Assembly: GCF_002119805.1 (NCBI RefSeq)
Contig: NZ_CP021059.1
Coordinates: 1,426,001-1,490,000, forward strand
DNA from: Macrococcoides canis
GTDB taxonomy: Bacteria > Bacillota > Bacilli > Staphylococcales > Staphylococcaceae
Direction: 5' to 3'
Length of the DNA: 64,000 nucleotides
The notes beneath the pieces were generated by a model that was given only the letters and a program-made list of their open reading frames with translations, was not told the DNA's origin and did no database searches. Below, piece by piece: positions 51,868-60,922 of the stretch. Numbering within the stretch: the stretch's first letter is position 1; every line of letters starts with the position of its first letter. The position numbers and the translations under genes were made by a program.

Positions 51868-53127
51868 TTGGAACCATTAGCTTATCGTATGCGACCGAAT
51901 ACAATTGATGATATTATCGGACAGACACATCTTGTTGGTCCGCGTGGAATTATCAGACGTATGGTCGATGCAAAACGTTTATCTTCGATGATTCTATATG
52001 GACCTCCGGGTATCGGCAAGACAAGTATCGCACAGGCCATTGCCGGGAGTACGAATGTGAAATTCAGACAGTTGAATGCTGTAACGAACACTAAAAAGGA
52101 TATGCAGCTGATTGCAGAAGAAGCGAAGATGAGCGGTCAGGTCATCTTGCTGCTGGATGAAATTCATAGACTGGATAAAGGCAAGCAGGATTTCTTACTA
52201 CCGCATCTGGAAAAAGGCAGTATTATCCTGATTGGTGCAACGACGAGTAATCCATATCATGCGATTAATCCGGCCATTCGCAGCAGAACGCAGATCTTCG
52301 AACTTTATCCGCATAATGACGATGATGTGAAACAGGCTTTGATGCGTGCTTTAGAGGATGATGCACATGGCTTCGGCAACACAGAGATAAAGATTGATGA
52401 GGATGCGATATCTCACTTCGTACAAAGTGCTGCGGGTGATATCAGAACAGCACTGAATGCGCTTGAGCTTGCGATATTATCGTCACCGGATAAACCCGTT
52501 CATATTACATTGCAGGATGCGAAGGACTGTCTGCAAAAAGCGAGCTTTAATTTCGATGCAGACGGTGATATGCATTACGATATTATGAGTGCATTCCAGA
52601 AGTCAATTCGTGGGAGCGATGTCGATGCGAGTCTGCATTATCTCGCTCGTCTCATTGAAGGCGGTGACTTGCCTACCATTGCAAGACGATTACTGGTCAT
52701 CAGTTATGAGGACATCGGCTTAGCTTCACCTGGTGCTGGTGCACGTACTCTCGCTGCAATAGAATCTGCTGAACGTCTCGGTTTCCCGGAAGCGAGAATT
52801 CCACTTGCTCAAGCGGTGATCGAACTTTGTCTAAGTCCGAAATCCAACTCTGGAATCAGTGCTATCGATAGTGCATTGAAGGATGTGAAATCTGGTAAAG
52901 TCGGTGCTATTCCGAAACATCTTAAGGATGCGCATTATCAAGGTGCTAAAGATCTTGGTAATGGTACAGGCTATCAGTACCCGCATAACTATGAGAGTGG
53001 TTATGTTGTTCAGCAGTATCTACCTGATACTCTAAAGCATAAGCACTATTACGAACCAAAAACAACGAGTAAATCAGAACAGCAGTTCAAACAAATCTAT
53101 GGCAATATAAAACGACAAAAGCGTTAA
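51868..53127 (+). CDS. rarA: Replication-associated recombination protein RarA (MgsA)
   Basis: AAA+ ATPase acting at stalled forks. Walker A GPPGIGKTS (about 45-53), LLLDEIHRLDK, sensor ATTSNP; the C-terminal MgsA domain ends in YYEPK. 419 residues. TTG start (51868-51870). Confidence 0.96.
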   Translation: MEPLAYRMRPNTIDDIIGQTHLVGPRGIIRRMVDAKRLSSMILYGPPGIGKTSIAQAIAGSTNVKFRQLNAVTNTKKDMQLIAEEAKMSGQVILLLDEIHRLDKGKQDFLLPHLEKGSIILIGATTSNPYHAINPAIRSRTQIFELYPHNDDDVKQALMRALEDDAHGFGNTEIKIDEDAISHFVQSAAGDIRTALNALELAILSSPDKPVHITLQDAKDCLQKASFNFDADGDMHYDIMSAFQKSIRGSDVDASLHYLARLIEGGDLPTIARRLLVISYEDIGLASPGAGARTLAAIESAERLGFPEARIPLAQAVIELCLSPKSNSGISAIDSALKDVKSGKVGAIPKHLKDAHYQGAKDLGNGTGYQYPHNYESGYVVQQYLPDTLKHKHYYEPKTTSKSEQQFKQIYGNIKRQKR

Positions 53128-53148
53128 TCGCTTTTGTCGTTTTATTGT

Positions 53149-54147
53149 TTAATTTGCCACGTCACGTTTCTTAAAGATGACCGCGGTTACAATTATTACT
53201 ATCAGCAACGCAATAATATTGTATATGAAACTAAACGTATAGGTCATATCATCTACCGGGAGTGGCATAATGTGATCTGCATTATATTGATTCAGCCACC
53301 AGTTCGCCGGCCATAAATACTTAACTAAGTCCGTCTTACTCTGTAAGAACATCACGATAATATCTGCAAAGAATAGCAATGTGAATGCAACACCCATACT
53401 GAGTGATGTATTTCTAAACAGCACAGAGAGTGCGAATGCAATAACAGCAAATATTACAATATATATATATTCGTTAAAGAAATGCTTCATTAACAATGGC
53501 ATAAATTCTACCATCTTATACTTCATCTCTTCTCCACTTTGCACTGCAATCTTACTTGTCGGATTCATCTCTGACGTAAACAAGCTGATGATAAACTTCA
53601 CTAAATAACCAAATAACAGGAAAATAAAGCTTGTTATACATGCAAATATCAACTTAGATGTAAATATCTTTATTCTGGAAGCTGGTCTAATCAGCAGAAG
53701 TTTAATCGTCCCTTGCTGATGTTCACGCGACATAAGACTACTACACATTACGATAATCATAATCGCGATAAATGGTACGAAATTATTTATTCCTAACATT
53801 TCACCATATACATCGTTTTTTGCAGGTGGCTGTACATCTTTCTTCAAATAGAACGATAGCTCTGAAATACGTTCATCATATGAAGATAGTTTATTATAGT
53901 CATCAATACTTCTATCTTTTTCTTTCTTCTTATTGATCTTCGCAAGTTCCTGCTGCATATCTTTTATATCTTGCTTCACTTCAGTCTTCCAGTTATCTCC
54001 GTACGTTTTACTATCATACTTCGTTGAACCAAACTGCATTGTAAGTACAACAGGTAGTAGCATAAAGACGATTATCAAAGCTAGCATTATCCATGTCCCA
54101 AGACGATTAAAATATTTAATCCACTCGTTATAAATCAGTTTACCCAA
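53149..54147 (-). CDS. ABC-2 type transporter permease
   Basis: 332 residues, about six membrane helices. After the first (about 14-38) comes a charged, coiled-coil-prone region of about 100 residues (KQDIKDMQQELAKINKKKEK), expected outside the cell. Start TTG 54145-54147, eight bases after GGAGG and overlapping the ATPase stop, so translation is coupled. Export substrate unknown. Confidence 0.88.
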   Translation of the reverse strand: MGKLIYNEWIKYFNRLGTWIMLALIIVFMLLPVVLTMQFGSTKYDSKTYGDNWKTEVKQDIKDMQQELAKINKKKEKDRSIDDYNKLSSYDERISELSFYLKKDVQPPAKNDVYGEMLGINNFVPFIAIMIIVMCSSLMSREHQQGTIKLLLIRPASRIKIFTSKLIFACITSFIFLLFGYLVKFIISLFTSEMNPTSKIAVQSGEEMKYKMVEFMPLLMKHFFNEYIYIVIFAVIAFALSVLFRNTSLSMGVAFTLLFFADIIVMFLQSKTDLVKYLWPANWWLNQYNADHIMPLPVDDMTYTFSFIYNIIALLIVIIVTAVIFKKRDVAN

Positions 54148-55069
54148 TGTGCGCACCTCCATCATTCGTAATATTCATAAATCGATCTTCAAGTGATTCC
54201 TTCTCTTTCGTAACACTATAAATATCGATATCGTACTTTACGATATTACGAACTAACTCAGGTATATCGTTACTTGCTGCTTCAATCGTGAAGATGTCAT
54301 CATCCTGACGATATTGTTTTCCGATACTCTGAAAGAACGCTACAGCACGTTCAGCAGGATATAGATCAAGCTTATGCTTTACCACTGTATCAGCAGTAAC
54401 CGTCTGATTGACCGCTTCAATTTGAACCATCCTGCCGTTCTTGATAATACCGAAGCGGTCGCACATCAGTTCCATCTCACTCATTAGATGACTGGATACA
54501 ATCACTGACATATTCTCTTCTTTCGCAAGTTTCTTTATATAATCACGAATTTCCCGTATCCCTGCTGGATCGAGACCATTCGTCGGTTCGTCCAGTATTA
54601 ACAGCTTAGGTTTATGTAATAATGCTTGTGCCAGTCCTAGACGTTGGCGCATACCAAGTGAATACTTCTTCACCTTGTCCTTAATACGTGTCTCAAGACC
54701 AACAAGTTTTACAACACGATCGATATCCGCTTTTGTAATTCCTTTTTGCATACGTGCAAACTGCATCAAGTTCTCATATCCAGATAGAAATGGATAAAGC
54801 TCCGGATTTTCAACAATCGCACCGATATCTTTCATAACTTCTGAACGATTGTGAACGACCGACTTTCCGAATACCTTTATATCACCTTCAGTAGGTGTTG
54901 TGAGCCCTACAATCATACGGATCGTCGTCGTTTTACCTGCACCATTTGGCCCGAGAAATCCGAACACTTCTCCTTGATTAACGGTAAAATTCAGATCTTT
55001 AATAATCTCTCTCTTCCCAATCTTTTTGTGAAGATTACTGACTTCCAGACTATATTGCTGATGTTCCAT
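54140..55069 (-). CDS. ABC transporter ATP-binding protein (BcrA-like)
   Basis: 309 residues: Walker A GPNGAGKTT, signature YSLGMRQRLGLAQAL, Walker B LLILDEPTNGLDPAG. The C-terminal extension (about 215-300) is like those of antibiotic/lantibiotic-type exporters. No two-component system accompanies it. It lies with its permease between rarA and tcdA. Confidence 0.93.
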   Translation of the reverse strand: MEHQQYSLEVSNLHKKIGKREIIKDLNFTVNQGEVFGFLGPNGAGKTTTIRMIVGLTTPTEGDIKVFGKSVVHNRSEVMKDIGAIVENPELYPFLSGYENLMQFARMQKGITKADIDRVVKLVGLETRIKDKVKKYSLGMRQRLGLAQALLHKPKLLILDEPTNGLDPAGIREIRDYIKKLAKEENMSVIVSSHLMSEMELMCDRFGIIKNGRMVQIEAVNQTVTADTVVKHKLDLYPAERAVAFFQSIGKQYRQDDDIFTIEAASNDIPELVRNIVKYDIDIYSVTKEKESLEDRFMNITNDGGAHIG

Positions 55070-55147
55070 ATTGCACCTCCATCAAATTTACATTCTCATT
55101 GTACAATAAATATCCATAAAGTGCTAAAAATACCAATAAAAATTCAT

Positions 55148-55177
55148 AAAAAAAACAGTAAGGCTGCCCTTACTGTC
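55148..55177 (-). terminator. Terminator after tcdA
   Basis: Minus-strand stem ACAGTAAGG / CCTTACTGT, loop GCAG, then seven or more T; it includes the tcdA stop codon. Confidence 0.9.
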
Positions 55178-55937
55178 TATCTTTCACTCTTACAACTGGA
55201 AAATCCTTCAAAATATCATTAACTACATAGCTCGCACAAATTAATCCTACAACACTTGGAACAAAGGCATTGGAAGATGGCGGCATCTGTGCTTTACGAA
55301 TTGGAGCATCAGGGTTACCGACATAGGATTTCACATCTTCACGTATTACAATCGGACTTTCATCAGAGAATACGACAGGAATACCTTTATAAATCTTCTC
55401 TTTACGCAGCTTTGTACGAATCACCTTCGCCATAGGATCTGTATGTGTCTTCGAAATATCTGCAATCTGGAAACGTGTCGGATCCGTTTTATTTGCTGCA
55501 CCCATACTTGAAATCATCTTGATATTTCGTTTAAGACATTCTTTCATCAGGTGTATTTTATACATAATTGTATCTGATGCATCAACAACATAATCAATGT
55601 CATATTGGAATATTTCTTCATACGTTTCATCTGTATAGAACATATGCAGAGGTGTCACCTTACATTCTGGATTGATCAGCTTTATTCGTTCTTCCATTAA
55701 TGTTACTTTAGATTGTCCGACAGTTGTCGTCAGTGCATGAATCTGGCGGTTTACGTTCGTAATATCGACATCATCTTTATCGATCAAGATAATATGTCCG
55801 ATATTCGTACGTGCAAGTGCTTCAGCAGCGAAAGAACCAACCCCGCCAACACCTAAGATCATCACCGTCTTATTCTTTAATGCTTCTAATCCTTCTTTGC
55901 CGTATGCAAGTTCATTTCTTGAAAATTGATGTTTCAT
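55170..55937 (-). CDS. tcdA: tRNA t6A37 dehydratase TcdA (CsdL/YgdL)
   Basis: E1-like enzyme cyclising t6A to ct6A. Nucleotide motif ILGVGGVGSFAAEALART, DKDDVDITNVNRQ and VVDASDT. ATG 55935-55937 gives 255 residues and opens MKHQFSRNELAYG; the longer frame runs into the 6S RNA region. Confidence 0.95.
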   Translation of the reverse strand: MKHQFSRNELAYGKEGLEALKNKTVMILGVGGVGSFAAEALARTNIGHIILIDKDDVDITNVNRQIHALTTTVGQSKVTLMEERIKLINPECKVTPLHMFYTDETYEEIFQYDIDYVVDASDTIMYKIHLMKECLKRNIKMISSMGAANKTDPTRFQIADISKTHTDPMAKVIRTKLRKEKIYKGIPVVFSDESPIVIREDVKSYVGNPDAPIRKAQMPPSSNAFVPSVVGLICASYVVNDILKDFPVVRVKDRQ

Positions 55938-56001
55938 AACGTTCTCCATTCTTCTTTCATTATATGTATATCCTACCATATAACTCGAATATGTGAACAT
56001 A

Positions 56002-56233
56002 AAAAAAGACGAAGGACATAAGTCCTTCGCCTATACGATAGTATCCAACTGAGCCGTCATTGTATAGTTGATCATTTTGGCCTGATAAATTCAGGTGGGT
56101 GCCCTGTTTCTTATTCAGCAAGTCCTCCGTTAGAGGCGTGTGCATCGTAAGAAAACCTATTAGGCTCCCTGATCATAGAGTGTTAGGTCAAAATATAAAA
56201 ACTAATGTCGTACTCTTCAGACACCTATCTTAT
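56002..56233 (-). ncRNA. ssrS: 6S RNA
   Basis: About 230 bases transcribed on the minus strand. The ends pair (GATAGGTGTC region with GGATACTATC), an open central part is followed by apical segments with CACGCCTCTAACGGAGGACTT and GGCACCCACCTG, and the RNA ends in GACGAAGGAC-type stem plus T-run (56001-56031). It sits between aspS and tcdA, the same position as 6S-1 of B. subtilis. It binds SigA RNA polymerase. Identification rests on position, size and shape rather than a covariance search. Confidence 0.85.
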
Positions 56234-56239
56234 GACTTT

Positions 56240-56267
56240 ATAATATCATATATTTAATAAAATGCAA
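56240..56267 (-). promoter_or_regulatory. Promoter of 6S RNA
   Basis: -35 TTGCAT (56262-56267), 16 bases, -10 TATTAT (56240-56245). Confidence 0.75.
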
Positions 56268-56278
56268 ACAAAAACTTT

Positions 56279-58057
56279 CTAGTTTTCTGAATTTTCAATA
56301 TTTAACTGAATATGCAGTTCCTCTAACTGCTTGTCATCCACCTTGCCTGGTGCATCTGTTAATAAACATGTCGCACTTGCAGTTTTCGGGAACGCGATTA
56401 CATCACGTAAGTTTGAACGGCCTGATAATAACATAACCATACGGTCTAAACCTAGAGCGATTCCGCCATGTGGTGGTGCACCATATTTAAATGCGTCCAT
56501 TAAGAATCCAAACTGTTCCTGTGCTTCTTCATCACTGAAACCTAGTGCCTCAAACATTTCCTGCTGCATTTCCTGATCATGTATACGGATTGATCCTCCA
56601 CCTAGCTCATAACCATTTAATACGACATCATATGCATTGGCCTGTACTTTCTCTTTATCTGTTTTTAATAATTCTCGATGCTCTTTTTTCGGAGCTGTAA
56701 ATGGATGATGTGCTGCAAAGTAACGATCTAGATCTTCATCATATTCAAATAACGGCCAGTCTGTTACCCATAAGAAGTTAAATTTATTGTCGTCAATTAA
56801 GCCAAGTTCCTTACCGAGCTTATTACGTAAGTTTGCGAGACTTGCATTGACAACACTCCATTTGTCAGCAACAAATAATATTAAGTCACCTGTCTGTGCT
56901 TTAGATTCAGCTAATAATTCCGTAACATGACTTTCTTCAAAGAATTTCGCAATCGGTCCGTTTAATCCATCTTCAGTTACTTTAACCCACGCTAATCCTT
57001 TCGCACCGTAAATCTTTGCATATTCCTGTAATGCATCAATATCTTTACGTGAATATTTATCGCTTGCACCTTTTACTACGATTGCTTTCACTGCTCCGCC
57101 ACTTTCTACTGCAGCTTTGAATACTTTAAATTCCATCTTTGAAGCAAGCTCATTTAATGTCACAAGCTTCATATCAAAGCGTGTATCAGGCTTATCAATA
57201 CCATAGTCACGCATCGCTTCTTCATACGTCATACGCGGGAAAGGTGTCACTATATCAATACCTTTAACTTCTTTCATAATGCGTTTAAGCATGCCTTCGT
57301 TCATCGCCATTACATCTTCCTGATCAACGAAACTCATCTCAATATCGATCTGTGTGAACTCCGGTTGACGATCCGCACGTAAATCTTCATCACGGAAACA
57401 TTTAACGATTTGATAATATTTATCAAATCCACCGATCATTAATAACTGCTTAAAAATTTGTGGTGATTGCGGTAATGCATAGAATTCACCTTCCTGTACA
57501 CGCGATGGCACTAAATAGTCACGCGCACCTTCAGGAGTAGACTTCGTAAGTACTGGCGTTTCTACTTCATAAAATCCACTTTCATCTAAGTAGTTACGTA
57601 CGGCACGTGTAATTTGATGACGCATCTTAAAAGTATTCGCTAAAGGTTCACGACGTAAATCCAGATAACGATATTTTAAACGCACATCTTCCGAGCTATC
57701 TGTTTCTGCTTCAATCTGGAATGGAGGTGTTTCAGATTTATTGATGATCGTTACTTCGCTAACCTGAACTTCTACTTTACCTGTTTTAATTTTTGGGTTA
57801 ATTACGGCTTCATCTCGCATCGTTACTTTACCGTGCACTTCAATAACATACTCAGAACGAATTGTTTCGGCAACTGCTAATGCTTCTTTAGAGAAGTCCG
57901 GGTTAAATACTATCTGTACGACACCTTCACGGTCACGAAGATCAATAAAGATTAATCCACCTAAGTCACGTCGTTTCTGTACCCATCCCTTTAATATAAT
58001 TTCCTGTCCAATATATGATTCTGTGACTAAGCCACAATATGTTGTTCTGTTATCCAT
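56279..58057 (-). CDS. aspS: Aspartyl-tRNA synthetase
   Basis: 592 residues: N-terminal OB anticodon domain ([19 protein letters not shown]), class II motif 2 [23 protein letters not shown]-type block, the bacterial GAD insertion, and motif 3 [15 protein letters not shown]. It lies three bases after hisS and shares its T-box. Confidence 0.98.
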   Translation of the reverse strand: MDNRTTYCGLVTESYIGQEIILKGWVQKRRDLGGLIFIDLRDREGVVQIVFNPDFSKEALAVAETIRSEYVIEVHGKVTMRDEAVINPKIKTGKVEVQVSEVTIINKSETPPFQIEAETDSSEDVRLKYRYLDLRREPLANTFKMRHQITRAVRNYLDESGFYEVETPVLTKSTPEGARDYLVPSRVQEGEFYALPQSPQIFKQLLMIGGFDKYYQIVKCFRDEDLRADRQPEFTQIDIEMSFVDQEDVMAMNEGMLKRIMKEVKGIDIVTPFPRMTYEEAMRDYGIDKPDTRFDMKLVTLNELASKMEFKVFKAAVESGGAVKAIVVKGASDKYSRKDIDALQEYAKIYGAKGLAWVKVTEDGLNGPIAKFFEESHVTELLAESKAQTGDLILFVADKWSVVNASLANLRNKLGKELGLIDDNKFNFLWVTDWPLFEYDEDLDRYFAAHHPFTAPKKEHRELLKTDKEKVQANAYDVVLNGYELGGGSIRIHDQEMQQEMFEALGFSDEEAQEQFGFLMDAFKYGAPPHGGIALGLDRMVMLLSGRSNLRDVIAFPKTASATCLLTDAPGKVDDKQLEELHIQLNIENSEN

Positions 58058-58060
58058 TCG

Positions 58061-59320
58061 TTATTCTCCTTTAATATAAGATGCAATATCCTGTAGTTTT
58101 ATCGTCTCACTTTCACCTGACTGCATCGCTTTAATTTGTATTTCGCTGGTTTCAATTTCATTGCTTCCAAGGACTACAGTATATGTTGCTTGAATGCGGT
58201 CCGCCTGCTTCATCTGACCTTTCATCTTACGTCCGAGATAATCCATATCTGCACGAATGCCTGCATTACGAAGTTCTGCAACAATCTTAACCGCTTCTTT
58301 CACAGTTTCAGGCATCGTAACAACAAATATATCAACGGATTCCTCAACATCAAGTTCAATGCCTTCTGCTTCAATCGCAAGTAATAAACGTTCAATACTT
58401 AACGCAAATCCGATACCTGTTTCTTTCGGCCCATCCAGCATCTCCAGTAGTCCATTATAGCGACCACCACCACAAAGTGTTGTAATCGCTCCGAAACCTT
58501 CCGCTTCACTCATTACTTCAAATGCTGTATGCGTATAGTAATCTAGCCCGCGCACTAAACTCGCATCTTCGATATATGGAATATTCAGTAAATCTAAATA
58601 TTGTTTTACTTCTTCGTAATAATTTTTCGAATAATCGTTCAAGTAATCCGTAATCTTTGGCGCTGTTTTTACTGCCGGCTGCTCTCGGTCAACTTTACAG
58701 TCCAGGATACGCATCGGATTCGTGTGCAATCTATTTTTACAGTCGTTACAGAAATTATCGATATGTGGTTCAAAATGCTGGATGAGCGCCTGCTTGTACT
58801 CTTCCCTACTATCCATATCACCGATTGAGTTCAGCACAATCTTAATATGCTTCAGTCCGAATGATTTGTATATGTTATACACCATATGAATGACTTCTGC
58901 ATCAATTGCTGGATTTTCGCTGCCGATTGCTTCAACACCGAACTGTACAAATTGACGATAACGTCCTTTTTGTTTACGTTCATAACGGAACATTGGGCCG
59001 TTATAGTAGAGTTTAACCGGTTGATTAGCATCTCCATTCATCTTATTCTCGATATAGCTTCTTACAACAGCCGCTGTTCCTTCAGGACGTAGTGTTAAAC
59101 TGCGGTCTCCTTTATCTTTGAACGTGTACATTTCTTTTTGTACGATATCGGTTGAATCTCCAACGCCACGCGCGAATAGATCCGTAGACTCGAACATCGG
59201 TGTACGAATTTCCTTATAGTTATAGCTTGCAGCAATATCGTGCAGCTTTGATTCGATATAACGCCACTTGGCTGTTTCAGCAGGTAATATATCTTGTGTG
59301 CCTCTTGGTATATTAATCAT
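58061..59320 (-). CDS. hisS: Histidyl-tRNA synthetase
   Basis: 419 residues opening MINIPRGTQDILP. Motif 2 MFRYERKQKGRYRQFVQFG, histidine-A motif LVRGLDYYT, motif 3 GIGFALSIERLLL and C-terminal anticodon domain. ATG 59318-59320 is six bases after GGAGG; the longer frame to 59389 runs through the T-box terminator. Confidence 0.97.
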   Translation of the reverse strand: MINIPRGTQDILPAETAKWRYIESKLHDIAASYNYKEIRTPMFESTDLFARGVGDSTDIVQKEMYTFKDKGDRSLTLRPEGTAAVVRSYIENKMNGDANQPVKLYYNGPMFRYERKQKGRYRQFVQFGVEAIGSENPAIDAEVIHMVYNIYKSFGLKHIKIVLNSIGDMDSREEYKQALIQHFEPHIDNFCNDCKNRLHTNPMRILDCKVDREQPAVKTAPKITDYLNDYSKNYYEEVKQYLDLLNIPYIEDASLVRGLDYYTHTAFEVMSEAEGFGAITTLCGGGRYNGLLEMLDGPKETGIGFALSIERLLLAIEAEGIELDVEESVDIFVVTMPETVKEAVKIVAELRNAGIRADMDYLGRKMKGQMKQADRIQATYTVVLGSNEIETSEIQIKAMQSGESETIKLQDIASYIKGE

Positions 59321-59338
59321 CATTATCCTCCTTAATAT

Positions 59339-59583
59339 AAAAAAGCCCCTTATGCATACGCATAAGGGACGAAATATTCGTGGTGCCACCCAAATTGATA
59401 TTCAGCAAAGAATATCCTCTTTAGTACATTTAACGCATGCATTACGGCTTCACTTTCATAAAGCAACCTTGCCTATTGTTCACATCGCTATCATTAATCA
59501 ACTACTCTCAGCATATGTAGATGTCTCTTTAAATAATCAATAACAATATATAGGCTCATAACGGTTCATATAGAATTAATATT
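59339..59583 (-). promoter_or_regulatory. T-box riboswitch upstream of hisS-aspS
   Basis: T-box GGGTGGCACCACG near 59380-59392; bulge TGGC fits a tRNA ending GCCA (Asn or Asp), not the CCCA end of bacterial tRNA-His. Basal helix GCCTAT / ATAGGC; the triplet beside it is AAC (59478-59480), followed by A. Terminator CCCTTATGC / GCATAAGGG and T-run at 59339-59369. Confidence 0.92.
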
Positions 59584-59589
59584 AGGTTT

Positions 59590-59618
59590 ATATTACTAAT
59601 TTAACTGATTAAAGTCAA
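59590..59618 (-). promoter_or_regulatory. SigA promoter of hisS-aspS
   Basis: -35 TTGACT (59613-59618), 17 bases, -10 TAATAT (59590-59595), directly after the lytH stop codon. No terminator separates lytH from it, so read-through transcripts also meet the T-box. Confidence 0.85.
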
Positions 59619-59619
59619 G

Positions 59620-60465
59620 TTAATAAGAAAAGTAATTTCTAAGTCCATCTACAATACTTGTTGTCGTAATCTGGCGATATATTTCATCGTTCATCATATA
59701 TTCATCTGTAGGATTACTAATATATCCGAGTTCCAGCAATACCGCTGGCTGTTTCGTCTGACGTATGACCTGAAAGTTCTCTTGTCTGACCCCGCGATCA
59801 GATAGCAATGCTTTTTTCTTTATCGCTATATGCAAAGTATCAGCAAGCATCTTCTGTGAGTCTCTGTAATAATAGACTGTCAGACCATGGGGTGCCGAAC
59901 CGTCTAATGCATCTGCATGAATACTTAAAAATGCATCAGCCTTACCTTTACGATCACCAAGCTTCACATATTCATCAGTTGCACGTGTCATAATCACATG
60001 AGCTCCTTCGTCCTGCAATTTATCCCTCAGCATGAGACTTGTCTTTAAGGTGATGTCTTTCTCCTTCGTGCCATTCTTACTCGAAGCACCTTGGTCTCCA
60101 CCGCCATGACCTGCATCTATGATGATCGTCTTATTCTTTAACGGATGTTCTCCTTGAACATAATCACGTTTAATATTTAAATTTGTATGCCAGCCTGCGA
60201 TCCATCCTTTTTTATCATCATTTTGAACGAAGAACCATTTTTTATCCTGCTTCAATATTTTAAAGTTCTCTCCTTTTTTAACCTTGAAGATTTCAGGATA
60301 CATCGCATTCGGACCAGTTCTCAGCGCATTGTCTTCAACTAATGACAATCGCTTTGGATTTTCCTGTCTTACACTGAATGCGAGTGCAATAAGCGCAATT
60401 AAAATGAGTAATAAAAGTACCAGCAATAACTTTAACGCTTTTGTCGTAAGTTTTATCTTCGTCAT
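59620..60465 (-). CDS. lytH: N-acetylmuramoyl-L-alanine amidase LytH
   Basis: Membrane-anchored zinc amidase (Amidase_3). One N-terminal membrane segment (about 11-31), an SH3b domain (about 40-100), then IIDAGHGGGDQGA, AFLSIHADAL and VLLELGYISNP. 281 residues. In S. aureus LytH removes stem peptides from nascent wall with the partner ActH. Starts within the dtd stop (ATGA). Confidence 0.94.
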   Translation of the reverse strand: MTKIKLTTKALKLLLVLLLLILIALIALAFSVRQENPKRLSLVEDNALRTGPNAMYPEIFKVKKGENFKILKQDKKWFFVQNDDKKGWIAGWHTNLNIKRDYVQGEHPLKNKTIIIDAGHGGGDQGASSKNGTKEKDITLKTSLMLRDKLQDEGAHVIMTRATDEYVKLGDRKGKADAFLSIHADALDGSAPHGLTVYYYRDSQKMLADTLHIAIKKKALLSDRGVRQENFQVIRQTKQPAVLLELGYISNPTDEYMMNDEIYRQITTTSIVDGLRNYFSY

Positions 60466-60914
60466 ATTAATTTACCATCTTTACTTTCATATATGATGGT
60501 AACGGGACCTTCATTTATCAGGGCGATATCCATCATTTCGCCAAAACACCCTTGCTCGACCGCTATTCCTTTGTTTTTGAGCTGCTCATTGAAATAATGG
60601 TATAACTGCTCTGCCTTTCCCGGCTCCATCGCTTTTGTAAAGCTTGGACGATTCCCTTTTTTGACATCCGCATATAAGGTAAACTGCGAAATCGATAATA
60701 TTTCTCCATCAATATCCTGAACGGACAAATTCATCTTGCCAGCATCATCTTCGAATATTCTGGATTTCACTAGCTTATCTGCTAATACATCAGCATCACG
60801 TTCTGTGCTTAGCTCATGAACGCCGACAAGTAATAGCAATCCTCTTTGAACTGATCTATAATAGTCGCCGCTCTTCACGGAAGCTTCCTTCACTCTTTGT
60901 ACTAAAACTCTCAT
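60462..60914 (-). CDS. dtd: D-aminoacyl-tRNA deacylase
   Basis: Hydrolyses D-aminoacyl-tRNAs and glycyl-tRNA-Ala. 150 residues with SQFTLYADVKKGNRPSF and NEGPVTIIYE, the Gly-cisPro motif. Downstream of relA by eight bases. Confidence 0.97.
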   Translation of the reverse strand: MRVLVQRVKEASVKSGDYYRSVQRGLLLLVGVHELSTERDADVLADKLVKSRIFEDDAGKMNLSVQDIDGEILSISQFTLYADVKKGNRPSFTKAMEPGKAEQLYHYFNEQLKNKGIAVEQGCFGEMMDIALINEGPVTIIYESKDGKLI

Positions 60915-60922
60915 ACAACACC

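Noticed and set aside
55960-56145. 61-codon minus-strand frame across 6S RNA
   Set aside because: It overlaps the 6S RNA and its terminator, with no ribosome-binding site.
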